From: an uncultured Muribaculaceae bacterium | GTDB lineage: Bacteria; Bacteroidota; Bacteroidia; Bacteroidales; Muribaculaceae | Assembly: GCA_944321715.1 (NCBI GenBank) | Contig: CALUMJ010000025.1 | Coordinates: 1 to 40,698, forward strand | DNA: 40,698 nucleotides | Direction: 5' to 3' | Shown: positions 24,732 through 34,200 of the stretch, one piece after another | Layout of the letters: each line of letters starts with the position of its first letter | Position numbering within the stretch: position 1 is the stretch's first letter | Notes under the pieces: model-generated | The model's input: only the letters and a program-made list of their open reading frames with translations | The model's database searches: none | Told to the model about the DNA's origin: nothing | Translations under genes and position numbers: made by a program

Positions 24732-25946
24732 TTAATCGTTAAACAAGGCTTTCATGAATTCGTCGCGCGACAAAGTGCCATACATGCCATATTGAGCCAC
24801 TTCTTCGTCGAAACGTGGCACACGGTCGGGGCGTTCCCCCGGGCGGAATATGGCAAAAGGAACGGCTGCCGACGAATGGGTGCGTATGCGGCACGGTGTT
24901 GGGTGGTCGGGCAGCAAGGCGATTGTCACAGGTTCGTCCATGCCGAGGGTGGCATCGATTATTGGTTGGCAAATGCGGTGGTCGAGATATTCTATTGTCT
25001 TGACTTTTAGCTCGAAATCGCCTTCATGGCCGGCTTCGTCGCTTGCCTCGACGTGCAAGAATACAAAGTCGTAATCGCCCTTTAGAGCGTCGATTGCTGC
25101 TTGCGCTTTCCCCTCATAGTTGGTGTCGTACAATCCAGTTGCACCTTCCACTTTGAGCGGTTCGAGGCCGGCATATACACCGATGCCCCGTATCAGGTCA
25201 ACTGCCGATATTACTGCGCCACGCTTGATGCCATACTTCTGTTGCAGCGTTTCCATGGCAGGGCGGTAACCCGGCGACCATGGCCAGATGCTGTTGGCTG
25301 GGTCTTTGCCTTGCTCGATGCGCCGCAAGTTGACTGGGTGCTGGGCGAGCAGTTCTTGCGATTTGATGATTAAGTCGTTGATGAGTTGTGCAGTAGCTTC
25401 GGCTTCGGGCGAAGTGGCTCGAACCATTACACTTCGGAACGGCGTTCCCGGCACATCATGTGGAGGCGTGCAATGTAGCAGTTTGTTGCCGCCGCGTATT
25501 TTGAGCAGGTGGCGGTAAGATACACCCGGATAGAAGTGTACAGTGTCGCTACCCAACTCCTCGTCGATGTATTTTATGAGTTCGCGAGCTTCGGCATCGG
25601 ATATATGTCCGGCCGAGTGGTTTTTGATTATGCCATCTGGAGTGATGCAGATGAGGTTGCACCGCATGGCCATCTCGCCATCTTCGATGGGTATGCCCAT
25701 GCTTGCGGCTTCGAGTGAGCCGCGTCCTTCAAACACCTTGTGCAGGTCATATCCGAGGAGCGACAAGTGTGCGACCTCGCTTCCTGGTTCATAGCCGGGC
25801 GGCACGGTATAGAGCTGCCCAGTGCGTCCAGCCCCTGCTATCCAGTCCATTGCAGGAGTGTCGGCGGCTTGTAATGGAGTGCGGTCGCCGAGAGCCGGTA
25901 TTGGTTCGTCGGCCATTCCGTCACCAAGTATGATGATTCGTTTCAT
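24732..25946 (-). CDS. Proposed homoserine kinase of the phosphoglycerate-mutase (ApgM) family
   Basis: 404 residues from MKRIIILGDGMADEP. A start 11 codons upstream lies inside thrA and is less likely. The fold is that of alkaline phosphatase/cofactor-independent phosphoglycerate mutase: metal-binding Asp9 in GDGMAD, a likely phospho-Ser56 in PGSEVAHLSLLGYD, and late metal motifs LHVEASDEAGHEG and LLPDHPTP. General annotation would call it phosphoglycerate mutase. However, it lies between thrA and thrC with 16-base gaps on both sides, and the operon otherwise lacks homoserine kinase. A subfamily with this context is catalogued as proposed homoserine kinase (TIGR02535). I infer that it phosphorylates homoserine. 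Confidence 0.85.
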   Translation of the reverse strand: MKRIIILGDGMADEPIPALGDRTPLQAADTPAMDWIAGAGRTGQLYTVPPGYEPGSEVAHLSLLGYDLHKVFEGRGSLEAASMGIPIEDGEMAMRCNLICITPDGIIKNHSAGHISDAEARELIKYIDEELGSDTVHFYPGVSYRHLLKIRGGNKLLHCTPPHDVPGTPFRSVMVRATSPEAEATAQLINDLIIKSQELLAQHPVNLRRIEQGKDPANSIWPWSPGYRPAMETLQQKYGIKRGAVISAVDLIRGIGVYAGLEPLKVEGATGLYDTNYEGKAQAAIDALKGDYDFVFLHVEASDEAGHEGDFELKVKTIEYLDHRICQPIIDATLGMDEPVTIALLPDHPTPCRIRTHSSAAVPFAIFRPGERPDRVPRFDEEVAQYGMYGTLSRDEFMKALFND

Positions 25947-25962
25947 AATTTCATGTTCTTGT

Positions 25963-28401
25963 TTATCGGATGTTTGCAATGCTTATAATGTCGGCAAACA
26001 CGCCAGCAGCCGTCACTTCGGCGCCGGCTCCATACCCCTTGATTTCCATCGGGTATTCTTTGTATCGTTCAGTTGTGATGAGGATGACATTGTTGCTACC
26101 TTCGAGCGAGTAGAACGGATGCCCTTCGCCGACTTCCTGCAATCCGGTGGATACATTGCCATTGTCCAACTTGGCTACGAAGCGTATGTGGCTGTGGTTT
26201 AGCTCGGCTTGCAGTCGCATTTGCTCGAATGCGGCATCGTAGCTTTTTACATTTTCTATGAATTGGTTGGCAGTGCCTTCAAAGCAGGCTTCGGGAATGA
26301 AGCTATTGACTTGCACGTCGCTTTGTTCTACTTTATATCCTGCTTCGCGTGCCAAGATTACGATTTTGCGTATTACATCTTGTCCGCTCATGTCGATGCG
26401 TGGGTCGGGTTCGCTGTATCCAGCTTCTTTTGCCATTTCTATGGCGCGGCTTAGCGGAATATCCTTGCTGACTGTGTTGAACACATAGTTGAGCGTACCC
26501 GAAAGTACAGCTTCGATGCGCAGAATTTTGTCGCCCGAGTTGATGAGGTTGTTAATTGTGCCAATGATTGGCAACCCTGCGCCGACATTGGTTTCAAAAA
26601 GGAATTTCACGTCGCGCTTGGCTGCGATGTGTTTCAGCTCGCTGTAAGTGGCATATTCCGACGAAGCAGCTATTTTGTTGGCAGCCACGACATTTACGTT
26701 ATGGCTAAGCAGCCGCTTGTATTGATGGGCAATCTCCTTGCTTGCCGTGCAATCCACGAATACTGAGTTGAATATGTTCATTTTCACTATCTCGTCGGCA
26801 ATTCGCTCCGGGCTGGCGTCGATTTCGGCATTTTTCAGTACCTCGTCGATATTGTCGATGTCGAATCCGCGGCGCGAGAAAGCGCATTTGCGGGAATTTG
26901 CGATACCTACCACACGAAGTTCGAGAGCCTTGTCTTTAATCAGGTTGGCGCATTGCTTGCTGATTTGCTGCAACAGGTTTCGACCAACATTACCGACACC
27001 CGTCACAAACAAGTTCAGGACTTGTGTGTCTGACAAGAAAAAACTGTCGTGAATCACATTCAGGGCTTTTCGCAAGCTGTCGAGCTTGATGACAAAAGAG
27101 ATGTTGGTCTCAGATGCCCCCTGTGCGCAAGCAATCACGTTGATACCGTTACGCCCAAGCGTGTTGAACAGTTTTCCTGCTATGCCCGGCGTGTGTTTCA
27201 TGTTTTCGCCCACGATGGCTACTGTTGCAAGGTCGTGTTCGGGCGTGATATCGCTGATTTCACCTGTGGTGAGCTCGGCAGCAAATTCTTCTTTCAGCAC
27301 GGCTACGGCAGTGTCGGCGTCGCTGTTGCGGACGGCAAACGACGTGTTGTGTTCCGACGATGCCTGCGACACGAGGAATACGCTCACCCCGTTGCGAGCC
27401 AACGCATTGAATATGCGCGAGTTCACGCCGATTACGCCCACCATGCCGAAGCCTGTCAGCGTTACGAGGCAAGTGTCGTTGATTGACGAAATGCCCTTTA
27501 TGGCTTTCGACTCGTTGGCAGGTATATGCTCGGTGATGAGCGTGCCTGGAGCCGACGGGTTGAATGTATTTTTTATTAATATAGGTATGTTGTTGTGGTA
27601 CACTGGATATATGGTCGGCGGATATACCACTTTTGCCCCGAAGTTACACAATTCCATTGCCTCGATGTAGGTGAGGTGGTCTATGACGTATGCCGATGAA
27701 ATTACCCTCGGGTCGGCGGTCATGAAGCCGTCCACGTCGGTCCATATTTCAAGCTGGCTGGCATTGAGCGCGGCAGCGATGATGGCGGCTGTGTAGTCGC
27801 TGCCACCGCGGCCCAGATTGGTAATGTCGCCAGTTTCGCGGTCGGTAGATATGAAACCAGGCACTACGGCCACTTGCGAAGCGAAGTTCTCGAAAGTCTG
27901 CTTTATGAGCGTTTCGGTGAGCTTCAGGTCGGCTATGTGTTTGTTGAATTGTGTTTCGGTCTTGATGAAGTTGCGGGCATCGTAGTGGCGAGCATGGTCG
28001 ATGACACGGCTTATGATTACCGACGACAGCCGTTCGCCATAGCTCACGATGATGTCGAGTGTTCGCGTCGAGAGGTCTTTAATCAACGCTACACCACGGT
28101 AAATGTTTCCCAACTCTTCGAGCAGTGGGGCTGTGATGGAAAGCACATCGAGCTTGCGGTATTCAGGCACGATACCGTCGATTACTTTGTTGTGGCGTTC
28201 CACGATTGCTGCATAATTTTGCAGGTATGCCACGTCGCCTTTGGCGGCTTGCTTGGCGGTGTTGATGAGCTGGTCGGTGATGCCGCCTAATGCCGACACC
28301 ACCACGATAACCTGCTCGTTGCAACTTTCCACGATTGCTTTCACGTTGCGCAGGCTTTCGACAGTTCCCACCGACGTTCCGCCGAATTTCAATACTTTCA
28401 T
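25963..28401 (-). CDS. thrA: Bifunctional aspartokinase/homoserine dehydrogenase
   Basis: An 812-residue fusion enzyme. The N-terminal aspartokinase (MKVLKFGGTSVG, residues 1-about 300) is followed by two ACT regulatory domains (about 310-455) and homoserine dehydrogenase (about 462-812) with the Rossmann motif VTGVGNVGRNLL and the substrate region EAVLSGTLNYVFN. It makes aspartyl phosphate and later homoserine, the first and third steps toward threonine. The ACT domains suggest feedback inhibition by threonine. It heads the thrA-PGM-like-thrC operon. No leader peptide rich in Thr/Ile codons is visible in the short 5' region. Confidence 0.95.
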   Translation of the reverse strand: MKVLKFGGTSVGTVESLRNVKAIVESCNEQVIVVVSALGGITDQLINTAKQAAKGDVAYLQNYAAIVERHNKVIDGIVPEYRKLDVLSITAPLLEELGNIYRGVALIKDLSTRTLDIIVSYGERLSSVIISRVIDHARHYDARNFIKTETQFNKHIADLKLTETLIKQTFENFASQVAVVPGFISTDRETGDITNLGRGGSDYTAAIIAAALNASQLEIWTDVDGFMTADPRVISSAYVIDHLTYIEAMELCNFGAKVVYPPTIYPVYHNNIPILIKNTFNPSAPGTLITEHIPANESKAIKGISSINDTCLVTLTGFGMVGVIGVNSRIFNALARNGVSVFLVSQASSEHNTSFAVRNSDADTAVAVLKEEFAAELTTGEISDITPEHDLATVAIVGENMKHTPGIAGKLFNTLGRNGINVIACAQGASETNISFVIKLDSLRKALNVIHDSFFLSDTQVLNLFVTGVGNVGRNLLQQISKQCANLIKDKALELRVVGIANSRKCAFSRRGFDIDNIDEVLKNAEIDASPERIADEIVKMNIFNSVFVDCTASKEIAHQYKRLLSHNVNVVAANKIAASSEYATYSELKHIAAKRDVKFLFETNVGAGLPIIGTINNLINSGDKILRIEAVLSGTLNYVFNTVSKDIPLSRAIEMAKEAGYSEPDPRIDMSGQDVIRKIVILAREAGYKVEQSDVQVNSFIPEACFEGTANQFIENVKSYDAAFEQMRLQAELNHSHIRFVAKLDNGNVSTGLQEVGEGHPFYSLEGSNNVILITTERYKEYPMEIKGYGAGAEVTAAGVFADIISIANIR

Positions 28402-28475
28402 TTTGTCAAATAAGAGAAAATATGAATAAAATATTACTTATCGTTGAATAAATATGTATTATTGCTTTTGGTTTT

Positions 28476-28483
28476 CAAAGGTA
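28476..28483 (-). promoter_or_regulatory. -7 box for the threonine operon
   Basis: TACCTTTG on the minus strand, exact TAnnTTTG, 75 bases before the thrA ATG. No TTG is found at the usual distance. The AT-rich leader of about 70 bases shows no obvious attenuator. Confidence 0.45.
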
Positions 28484-28576
28484 ACACTTTTTTCCTATCG
28501 GTAGAATAATAAACGACTTAATTATTATAATTTACAAATATTGAAGTGAAATGGTCGCGAAACGAAAAAAATTGTG

Positions 28577-28584
28577 TATGTTTG
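28577..28584 (+). promoter_or_regulatory. -7 box that decides the YqgE start
   Basis: TATGTTTG, exact TAnnTTTG. It lies inside the longest open frame (from 28551) but 18 bases before the ATG at 28602. It therefore argues for the shorter protein. No good -33 element was found. Confidence 0.45.
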
Positions 28585-28601
28585 TGTATAAGGAGTGTGT
28601 T

Positions 28602-29204
28602 ATGGACGATTTAATAGGCGACATATTCAGTGTGAAGCGTCATCAGCCCGACCCGATGGCTGGCGACTTGCTGGTTGCAGCTCCATTTATCGGTGGCGGT
28701 TGTTTCAACCATGCTTTGGTGTGCATCATCGAGCATTCGGCCGACAGCGGTACGATGGGGCTTGTTGTTAACAAGGAGTCGGGATATACGCTTGGCGAAC
28801 TTGTCGAGGGCATCGATGTGAACGAAGAAGTTCCGGTATTTGTCGGTGGGCCTGTGCATGACGACAGGCTTTACTACATGCACACGTTGGGAAGTGCAAT
28901 CCCCGACTCGGTGGAAGTGGCCGACGGGTTGTATGTGGGCGGCGATTTCGAGGCTGTGAAGTCATACGTTGCTGCCGGGTGTCCTGTTGCCGGGTGCATG
29001 CGCTTCTTTGTGGGATACAGCGGGTGGACAAGCGGCCAGCTGCGGCAGGAGCTTGACAACCGCGACTGGGTGGTAGCAAAAATGCTCGATGTGGGCGAGG
29101 TGCTTGTTGCCAACGGCGAAGTGGCGTGGCGCACACAAGTGTCGATGCTTGGCGAGGATTACCGTTTGTGGCTCAATTGCCCCGTAAATGTGCGATTGAA
29201 CTGA
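28602..29204 (+). CDS. YqgE/AlgH family protein
   Basis: 200 residues from MDDLIGDIFSVKRHQ. An earlier ATG at 28551 would add 17 residues but places the -7 box within the gene. Family hallmarks are GDLLVAAPFIGGGCFNHALVCIIEH, GTMGLVVNK and VGGPVHDDRLYYMHT, then FVGYSGWTSGQLRQEL. This widespread protein of about 190 residues has no settled biochemical role. The AlgH name comes from an alginate-regulation phenotype in Pseudomonas. It is cytosolic, with no signal peptide, and stands alone. Confidence 0.9.
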   Translation: MDDLIGDIFSVKRHQPDPMAGDLLVAAPFIGGGCFNHALVCIIEHSADSGTMGLVVNKESGYTLGELVEGIDVNEEVPVFVGGPVHDDRLYYMHTLGSAIPDSVEVADGLYVGGDFEAVKSYVAAGCPVAGCMRFFVGYSGWTSGQLRQELDNRDWVVAKMLDVGEVLVANGEVAWRTQVSMLGEDYRLWLNCPVNVRLN

Positions 29205-29260
29205 CTCAAGGCTTGGATTTGATTTTCAATAAGCGGTGACAGTTGGTCGTGGGGGCGATT

Positions 29261-29776
29261 TCATTTTGCGGCCGCGTAGATGTGGGCGTCGCCGTTGCGC
29301 AGCCAGTGGGGGAGTGTGCCGCAGCGGCTGTAGCCGGCCTTGGCGAGCATTGCTTGGCTGGCATGGTTGTCGGCGGCGACTATGGCTATAAGTTGCTTCA
29401 TCCCAAGGTATTGCAGCGCATAGTTTGTGGCAATCTGCAATGCCTGTACCCCATAGCCCTTGCCACGGTGCGCTGTGGAAGTGTACACACCTATGGTGGC
29501 ATGCATATTGGCAGGGTCGAAGTCGTATATGTCGATAGTGCCTATTGCATTCCCGTTTTCACGTAGGCATACAATGAAGCGAATGCTGCCTTGGGCATAT
29601 ATGTTGCCGTCGTAGTCGTTGGCGTAGTTCCAAAGTTGCTGCCGGCTATATGGTGCATGGGTGTTGGTCGTAGCCCATTGTGAGGTGTCGTTTTCCCAGC
29701 GGTATAGAGTATCTACGTCGCTCAGTTCGACGGCTCGCAATATCAGTGTGTCGTTTTGCAAAAATTCGTTTGGCAT
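29261..29776 (-). CDS. GNAT-family N-acetyltransferase (RimJ/SpeG-like)
   Basis: 171 residues. It begins LILRAVELSDVDTLYRWEND, typical of the acetyltransf_3 group that includes RimJ/RimL and SpeG. The acetyl-CoA pyrophosphate loop is HRGKGYG (about residues 113-119). The C-terminal NHASQAMLAKAGYSRCGTLPHWLRNG is the usual beta-bulge and helix. It transfers acetyl from acetyl-CoA to an amine of a protein, polyamine or antibiotic; which one cannot be told. It is monocistronic. Confidence 0.88.
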   Translation of the reverse strand: MPNEFLQNDTLILRAVELSDVDTLYRWENDTSQWATTNTHAPYSRQQLWNYANDYDGNIYAQGSIRFIVCLRENGNAIGTIDIYDFDPANMHATIGVYTSTAHRGKGYGVQALQIATNYALQYLGMKQLIAIVAADNHASQAMLAKAGYSRCGTLPHWLRNGDAHIYAAAK

Positions 29777-29805
29777 ATACTTTTTTAACTGTTGCGATTT
29801 TTCTG

Positions 29806-29838
29806 CAAATATTCAGGAGTGCCAAAAAATAGGCTCAA
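29806..29838 (-). promoter_or_regulatory. Candidate promoter for the GNAT gene
   Basis: On the minus strand, TTG (29836-29838), a 22-base spacer and AATATTTG (29806-29813), one mismatch to TAnnTTTG. The start would lie about 25 bases before the ATG. Confidence 0.35.
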
Positions 29839-29902
29839 TTCGCAGTGTAATAACGTGCTATCCCGATTTTTGCCCTCTGAGAATGCTGTATTTGCTCCCA
29901 AT

Positions 29903-29918
29903 CCCTACACTTGTAGGG
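29903..29918. other. Short hairpin downstream of the pseudouridine synthase
   Basis: CCCTAC and GTAGGG pair around a four-base loop, just past the stop of the RluA-family gene. On that gene's strand the T-run comes before, not after, the stem, so it is not a standard terminator. Confidence 0.35.
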
Positions 29919-29924
29919 AAAAAA

Positions 29925-30644
29925 TTACTCCTCGGCGGGTTGCGTTGTGGGTTGGTTGTTGCCGTTCTCCTCGGCGATTTTTTCCAAGGTTTGCCACAGT
30001 TTGTCGTCTGGCACAGGAGCTGTGAGGTCGATGTGTTGTTTCGATACTGGGTGGTCGAACTCGATGCGCCGGGCCAGCAGGCTTATGCTCCCATCGGGGT
30101 TGCTGCGTTCGGCACCATACTTCAAGTCGCCTTTCACCGGACAGCCGATTGCCGACAATTGTACCCTGATTTGGTGCTTGCGGCCAGTGAGCAGGTTTAT
30201 TTCAAGCAGGTTGTATCGGTCGCTGCGGGCTATGACCCTGTATTTCAGCACAGCTTTCACGGCACCTTCCTTTGGCGTAGCCGATGCGTATGATTTGTTG
30301 ATGCGCTCTCGGGTGGTTATGTAATGCGTCAGTGTGCCTTCCTGTTCGGGCGGCATATTCTTTGTGATGGCCCAGTAGGTCTTTTTTACATCACCGTTGC
30401 GGAACAGTTGGTTCATTCGTGCGAGCCCTTTCCCTGTTTTTGCAAACACCACCAATCCGCCGACAGGGCGGTCCAAGCGGTGAACTACCCCGCAAAACAC
30501 ATTTCCAGGTTTGGCATATTTCTCTTTCAGCCAGTCTTTTAACAATTCGCTCAGTGGACGGTCGCCAGTCTTGTCGCCCTGCACTATTTCGCCTGGACGC
30601 TTGTTCACCACTATTATATGGTTGTCTTCGTAAACTATTTCCAT
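29925..30644 (-). CDS. RluA-family pseudouridine synthase
   Basis: A 239-residue enzyme that isomerises uridine to pseudouridine in rRNA or tRNA. The motif GVVHRLDRPVGGLVVFAKT (from residue 52) contains the catalytic Asp58. LLTGRKHQIRVQLSAIGCPVKGD is the second conserved region. There is no N-terminal S4 domain, so it is nearer the short RluA/TruC type; the target base cannot be predicted. The C-terminal tail (NGNNQPTTQPAEE) is low complexity. It has a near-perfect promoter 26 bases upstream. Confidence 0.92.
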   Translation of the reverse strand: MEIVYEDNHIIVVNKRPGEIVQGDKTGDRPLSELLKDWLKEKYAKPGNVFCGVVHRLDRPVGGLVVFAKTGKGLARMNQLFRNGDVKKTYWAITKNMPPEQEGTLTHYITTRERINKSYASATPKEGAVKAVLKYRVIARSDRYNLLEINLLTGRKHQIRVQLSAIGCPVKGDLKYGAERSNPDGSISLLARRIEFDHPVSKQHIDLTAPVPDDKLWQTLEKIAEENGNNQPTTQPAEE

Positions 30645-30669
30645 TTGTTACACCTATATTATATATGTG

Positions 30670-30700
30670 CAAACATACGCAAAAAGGTGCGAATAACAAA
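30670..30700 (-). promoter_or_regulatory. Promoter for the pseudouridine synthase gene
   Basis: On the minus strand, TTTG (30697-30700), exactly 19 bases, then TATGTTTG (30670-30677). This is a full match to the Bacteroidetes consensus. The predicted leader is about 20 bases. Confidence 0.75.
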
Positions 30701-30964
30701 ATGTGCCTTACGCCCTTCTGCCGCAATGTGTAATGTCGTAAAATCGTAGTATATGCTAAAGATTAATGTTTTTAATCAAGTTGTGTTAATTTTTATTGTA
30801 AAACGGCTGTGTTTTGGGGTGATTTTTACATTTCTGCATAGGTGTACAAGGTGTCAAAAAGAGTATTTTTACCGAGTATCTGTCAAATTGCTACAAATTG
30901 GCTCGATATTGTTGCAAAAATTCTAACACTAATCGAGGGGTTGAACGATTTTTTTATAAAAAAC

Positions 30965-30995
30965 TTGGTTTTTATGAAAAATGTGTTTACTTTTG
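30965..30995 (+). promoter_or_regulatory. Promoter for the SusC/SusD operon
   Basis: TTG (30965-30967), a 20-base spacer and TACTTTTG (30988-30995), an exact TAnnTTTG. It implies an unusually long 5' untranslated leader of roughly 210 bases before the SusC ATG at 31212. Confidence 0.6.
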
Positions 30996-31211
30996 CGTCG
31001 TTGTTTGACACGAAAAGAATACTTTTTATTGCCAGAATGGTGAAAAAAGGACGATTTTCATCGCAAATTATTAGCAATCTGTCTTAACGATGTGTGCTTT
31101 TTCTGCTTGGAAAGAGCATGTGTTTTTCGGACGGTTGTTTTAGGTATAAAAAACTGAATTATCAGCAGTTACCGACTAATTAGAAATATAGATTTTTTAT
31201 TTAAAGTACTT

Positions 31212-34200
31212 ATGTGTCTTAAAAAGTTAGTTTTCTTATTTGCTATGGTACTGGTATCGTTGGCGGCGCGAGCCCAAGTGACGGTATCGGGTACTGTTAT
31301 TCAAGGAGACGACGGGCAACCGGCTATCGGTGCGACTGTTTCCGTGGAGGGAACTTCGACTGCAACGGCTACCGACTTGGATGGTAAGTTCACTATCAAG
31401 GCTCCGTCGGAAAATTCCACTATTATTATCAACTACATTGGTTACAACAGCGAATCGTTCCAAGCTTCGAAGCGCGATGTGAAGATTACGCTCCAAGTTT
31501 CGTCGCAAACACTTGACGAAGTGGTGGTAACAGGTATGTCCACGATGGACAAACGCTTGTTTACCGGTGCTACAACCAAGTTAGGCGGCGAAGAAACGAA
31601 GCTCGACGGTGTAGCCGACATCAGCCGCGCCCTTGAGGGTAAGGCTGCCGGCGTATCGGTGCAGAACGTTTCAGGTACTTTCGGTACTGCCCCGAAAATC
31701 CGTGTGCGTGGTGCTACTTCAATCTATGGCAACTCTACGCCTCTGTGGGTGGTTGACGGTGTGATTCTTGAAGATGCTGTGAACATTTCGGCCGACGAAC
31801 TCTCGTCGGGCGACGCTGTTACGCTGATTTCATCGGCTATCGCCGGTCTTAATGCCGACGACATCGAGAGTTTCCAAATCCTTAAAGACGGTTCGGCTAC
31901 ATCTATATATGGTGCAAAGGCTATGGCTGGTGTGATTGTCGTTACCACCAAGCAAGGCCGTGCCGGAACCACGTCTATAAACTATACGGGTGAGTTCACT
32001 TACCGCCTGAAACCCAGTTACAACGACTACAACATCATGAACTCGCAAGAGCAGATGGGTGTGTATCGCGAGATGGAAGCCAAGGGCTGGCTCGACTTTG
32101 CAACGCTGGCTTCGTCGTCAAGCTCGGGTGTTTATGGACAGATGTATCACCTGATTGACCAATATGAGAATGGCGAATTTGGCTTGCCAAATACTCAAGC
32201 TGCCAAGAATGCTTACTTGCGTACCGCAGAGTTCCGCAATACCGACTGGTTTGACTTGCTGTTTAACAGCAACATCGTCCAAAACCACGCTGTCAGCATC
32301 TCGGGTGGTACCGACAAGGGTAACTTCTATACTTCGTTCTCGTTCATGAACGACCCGGGGTGGAACCTTTCGAGCGACGTGCAACGTTACACGTTCAATG
32401 CCAACGCCACTTACAACCTGTCGAACACTGTGAAAGTGAAGTTCTTGACTTCAGACTCTTACCGTTCGCAGACTGCTCCCGGTACGTTGAGCCAAGAAAC
32501 CGACATCGTGAATGGTTCGGTTAACCGTAGCTTCGACATCAACCCGTTCAGCTATGCCATGAACGTGTCGCGTGCCCTTGACCCGACGGCTACTTCAACC
32601 CGTAACTATGCCGACTTCAACATTTTCCATGAATTGGAGAACAACTATATTGACTTGTCGATTGTCGATGTGAAGTTCCAAGGCGAGCTCGACTGGAAGC
32701 CCATCACTGGCTTGAATTTCCACTTGCTGGGTGCTTACCGCTTCCAACAGGCCGAGCAGAACCACTACATCATGGACGACTCGAACCAGGCAAACGCCTA
32801 CCGTGCAGGTATCGACCCCGAGGACGCTACAATCCGCGACTCCAACCCGTACCTGTATGTTGACCCGGACGACGAAACTTCGTTGCCGCAAACGGTGCTG
32901 CCAAAGGGCGGTATGTGGTTTCACACACTAAACAGCTTGTCGCAATACAACTTGCGTGCAACTGGCCAATATCAAAAGACATTTGACAACACGCATATAA
33001 CCAACTTCTTCGGCGGTGTCGAAATCAGCTCGGTTACGCGTCACGAAGAATACTTGCAAGCATGGGGCGTGGTTTATGAAAATGGCCGTTTGCCATATAT
33101 CGACCCGAACCTGTTCAAGCAGATGAACGAGGAGAATGGCGAATACTACCACGACACTTACACATACGACCGCGACGCTGCATTCTTTGCCAACGTAGCT
33201 TATTCTTATCAAGGCAAGTACACGTTGAACGGAACTGCACGTTACGAGGGTTCAAACCGCCTTGGCCGTACACGCCAAGCACGTTGGTTGCCTACGTGGA
33301 ACATCTCGGGCGCATGGGATATGACGAACGAGTCTTGGTTTGCCAACCCGGTATTGAGCCACGCTACGCTCAAGGCTTCATACTCGTTGACTGCCGATGC
33401 TGGTCCTATTGACTATGCAAGCGCATCACCTATATTTATTGCAGCGCGCCCGTGGCGTCCGTTGTCAAACGCCCAAGAAATGGGTATCGACTTAGACGAG
33501 CTTGCAAACAGCGACCTTACATACGAAAAGAAGCGCGAGCTTAACATTGGTGCCGACCTCGGTTTCCTTTACAACCGCATCAACCTTGCTGTTGACTGGT
33601 ACACCCGCGACAACTACGACCTGATTGGCCCGGTTTACACTTCGGGTGTTGGTGGCGAAACAATGAAATATGGCAACGTGGCTTCGATGAGCTCGGGTGG
33701 TGTGGAATTCACGCTTTCTACGTCGAATATCCAGACAAAGGATTTCTCGTGGGATACCGACTGGACTTTCTCATACGCCACAACCGAGATTACCGAACTT
33801 AACGCTCAGTCGCGCGTAATCGACCTGGTTGCTTCTACTGGTTTCACACGCGTGGGTTATCCGCAACGTGCGTTGTTCTCAATCCCATTCGTAGGGCTTA
33901 CCGACGAAGGTCTGCCGCAATTCATCAACGAGAATGGAGATGTGACGGTATCGGACATCAACTTCCAGGAATTTGAGAACCTTGACTACTTGAAATATGA
34001 AGGTCCGATTGACCCGACTATCACTGGTGGTTTCGGCAACATATTCAAATATAAAGATTTCACGCTCAACGTGTTCTTGACCTACGCATTTGGCAACGTG
34101 GTGCGCTTGGACCAGGTGTTCTCTTCGGCCTACAGCGACGAAACTGCCATGCCTAAGGAATTTGCCAACCGCTGGGTAATGCCGGGCGACGAGCAATACA

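Larger units (their letters stand above)
30645..31211. other. 567-base gene-free region between rluA-type gene and SusC operon
   Basis: Strongly AT-rich. It holds the divergent promoters at 30670-30700 (minus) and 30965-30995 (plus) and then about 210 bases of predicted SusC leader. Short open frames here (for example 30842-31087, plus) have AT-run composition and no recognisable product. I see no tRNA, known riboswitch or strong hairpin. Confidence 0.6.

Noticed and set aside
28402-28475. Threonine attenuator or leader peptide ahead of thrA
   Set aside because: The leader is short and AT-rich, with no run of Thr/Ile codons and no terminator hairpin.
29903-29918. Intrinsic terminator for the pseudouridine synthase gene
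   Set aside because: The stem is only 6 bp and the T-run is on the wrong side of it for that strand.
30842-31087. 81-codon plus-strand frame in the SusC leader region
   Set aside because: It contains the predicted SusC -7 box, is built from AT-rich runs and matches nothing I know.
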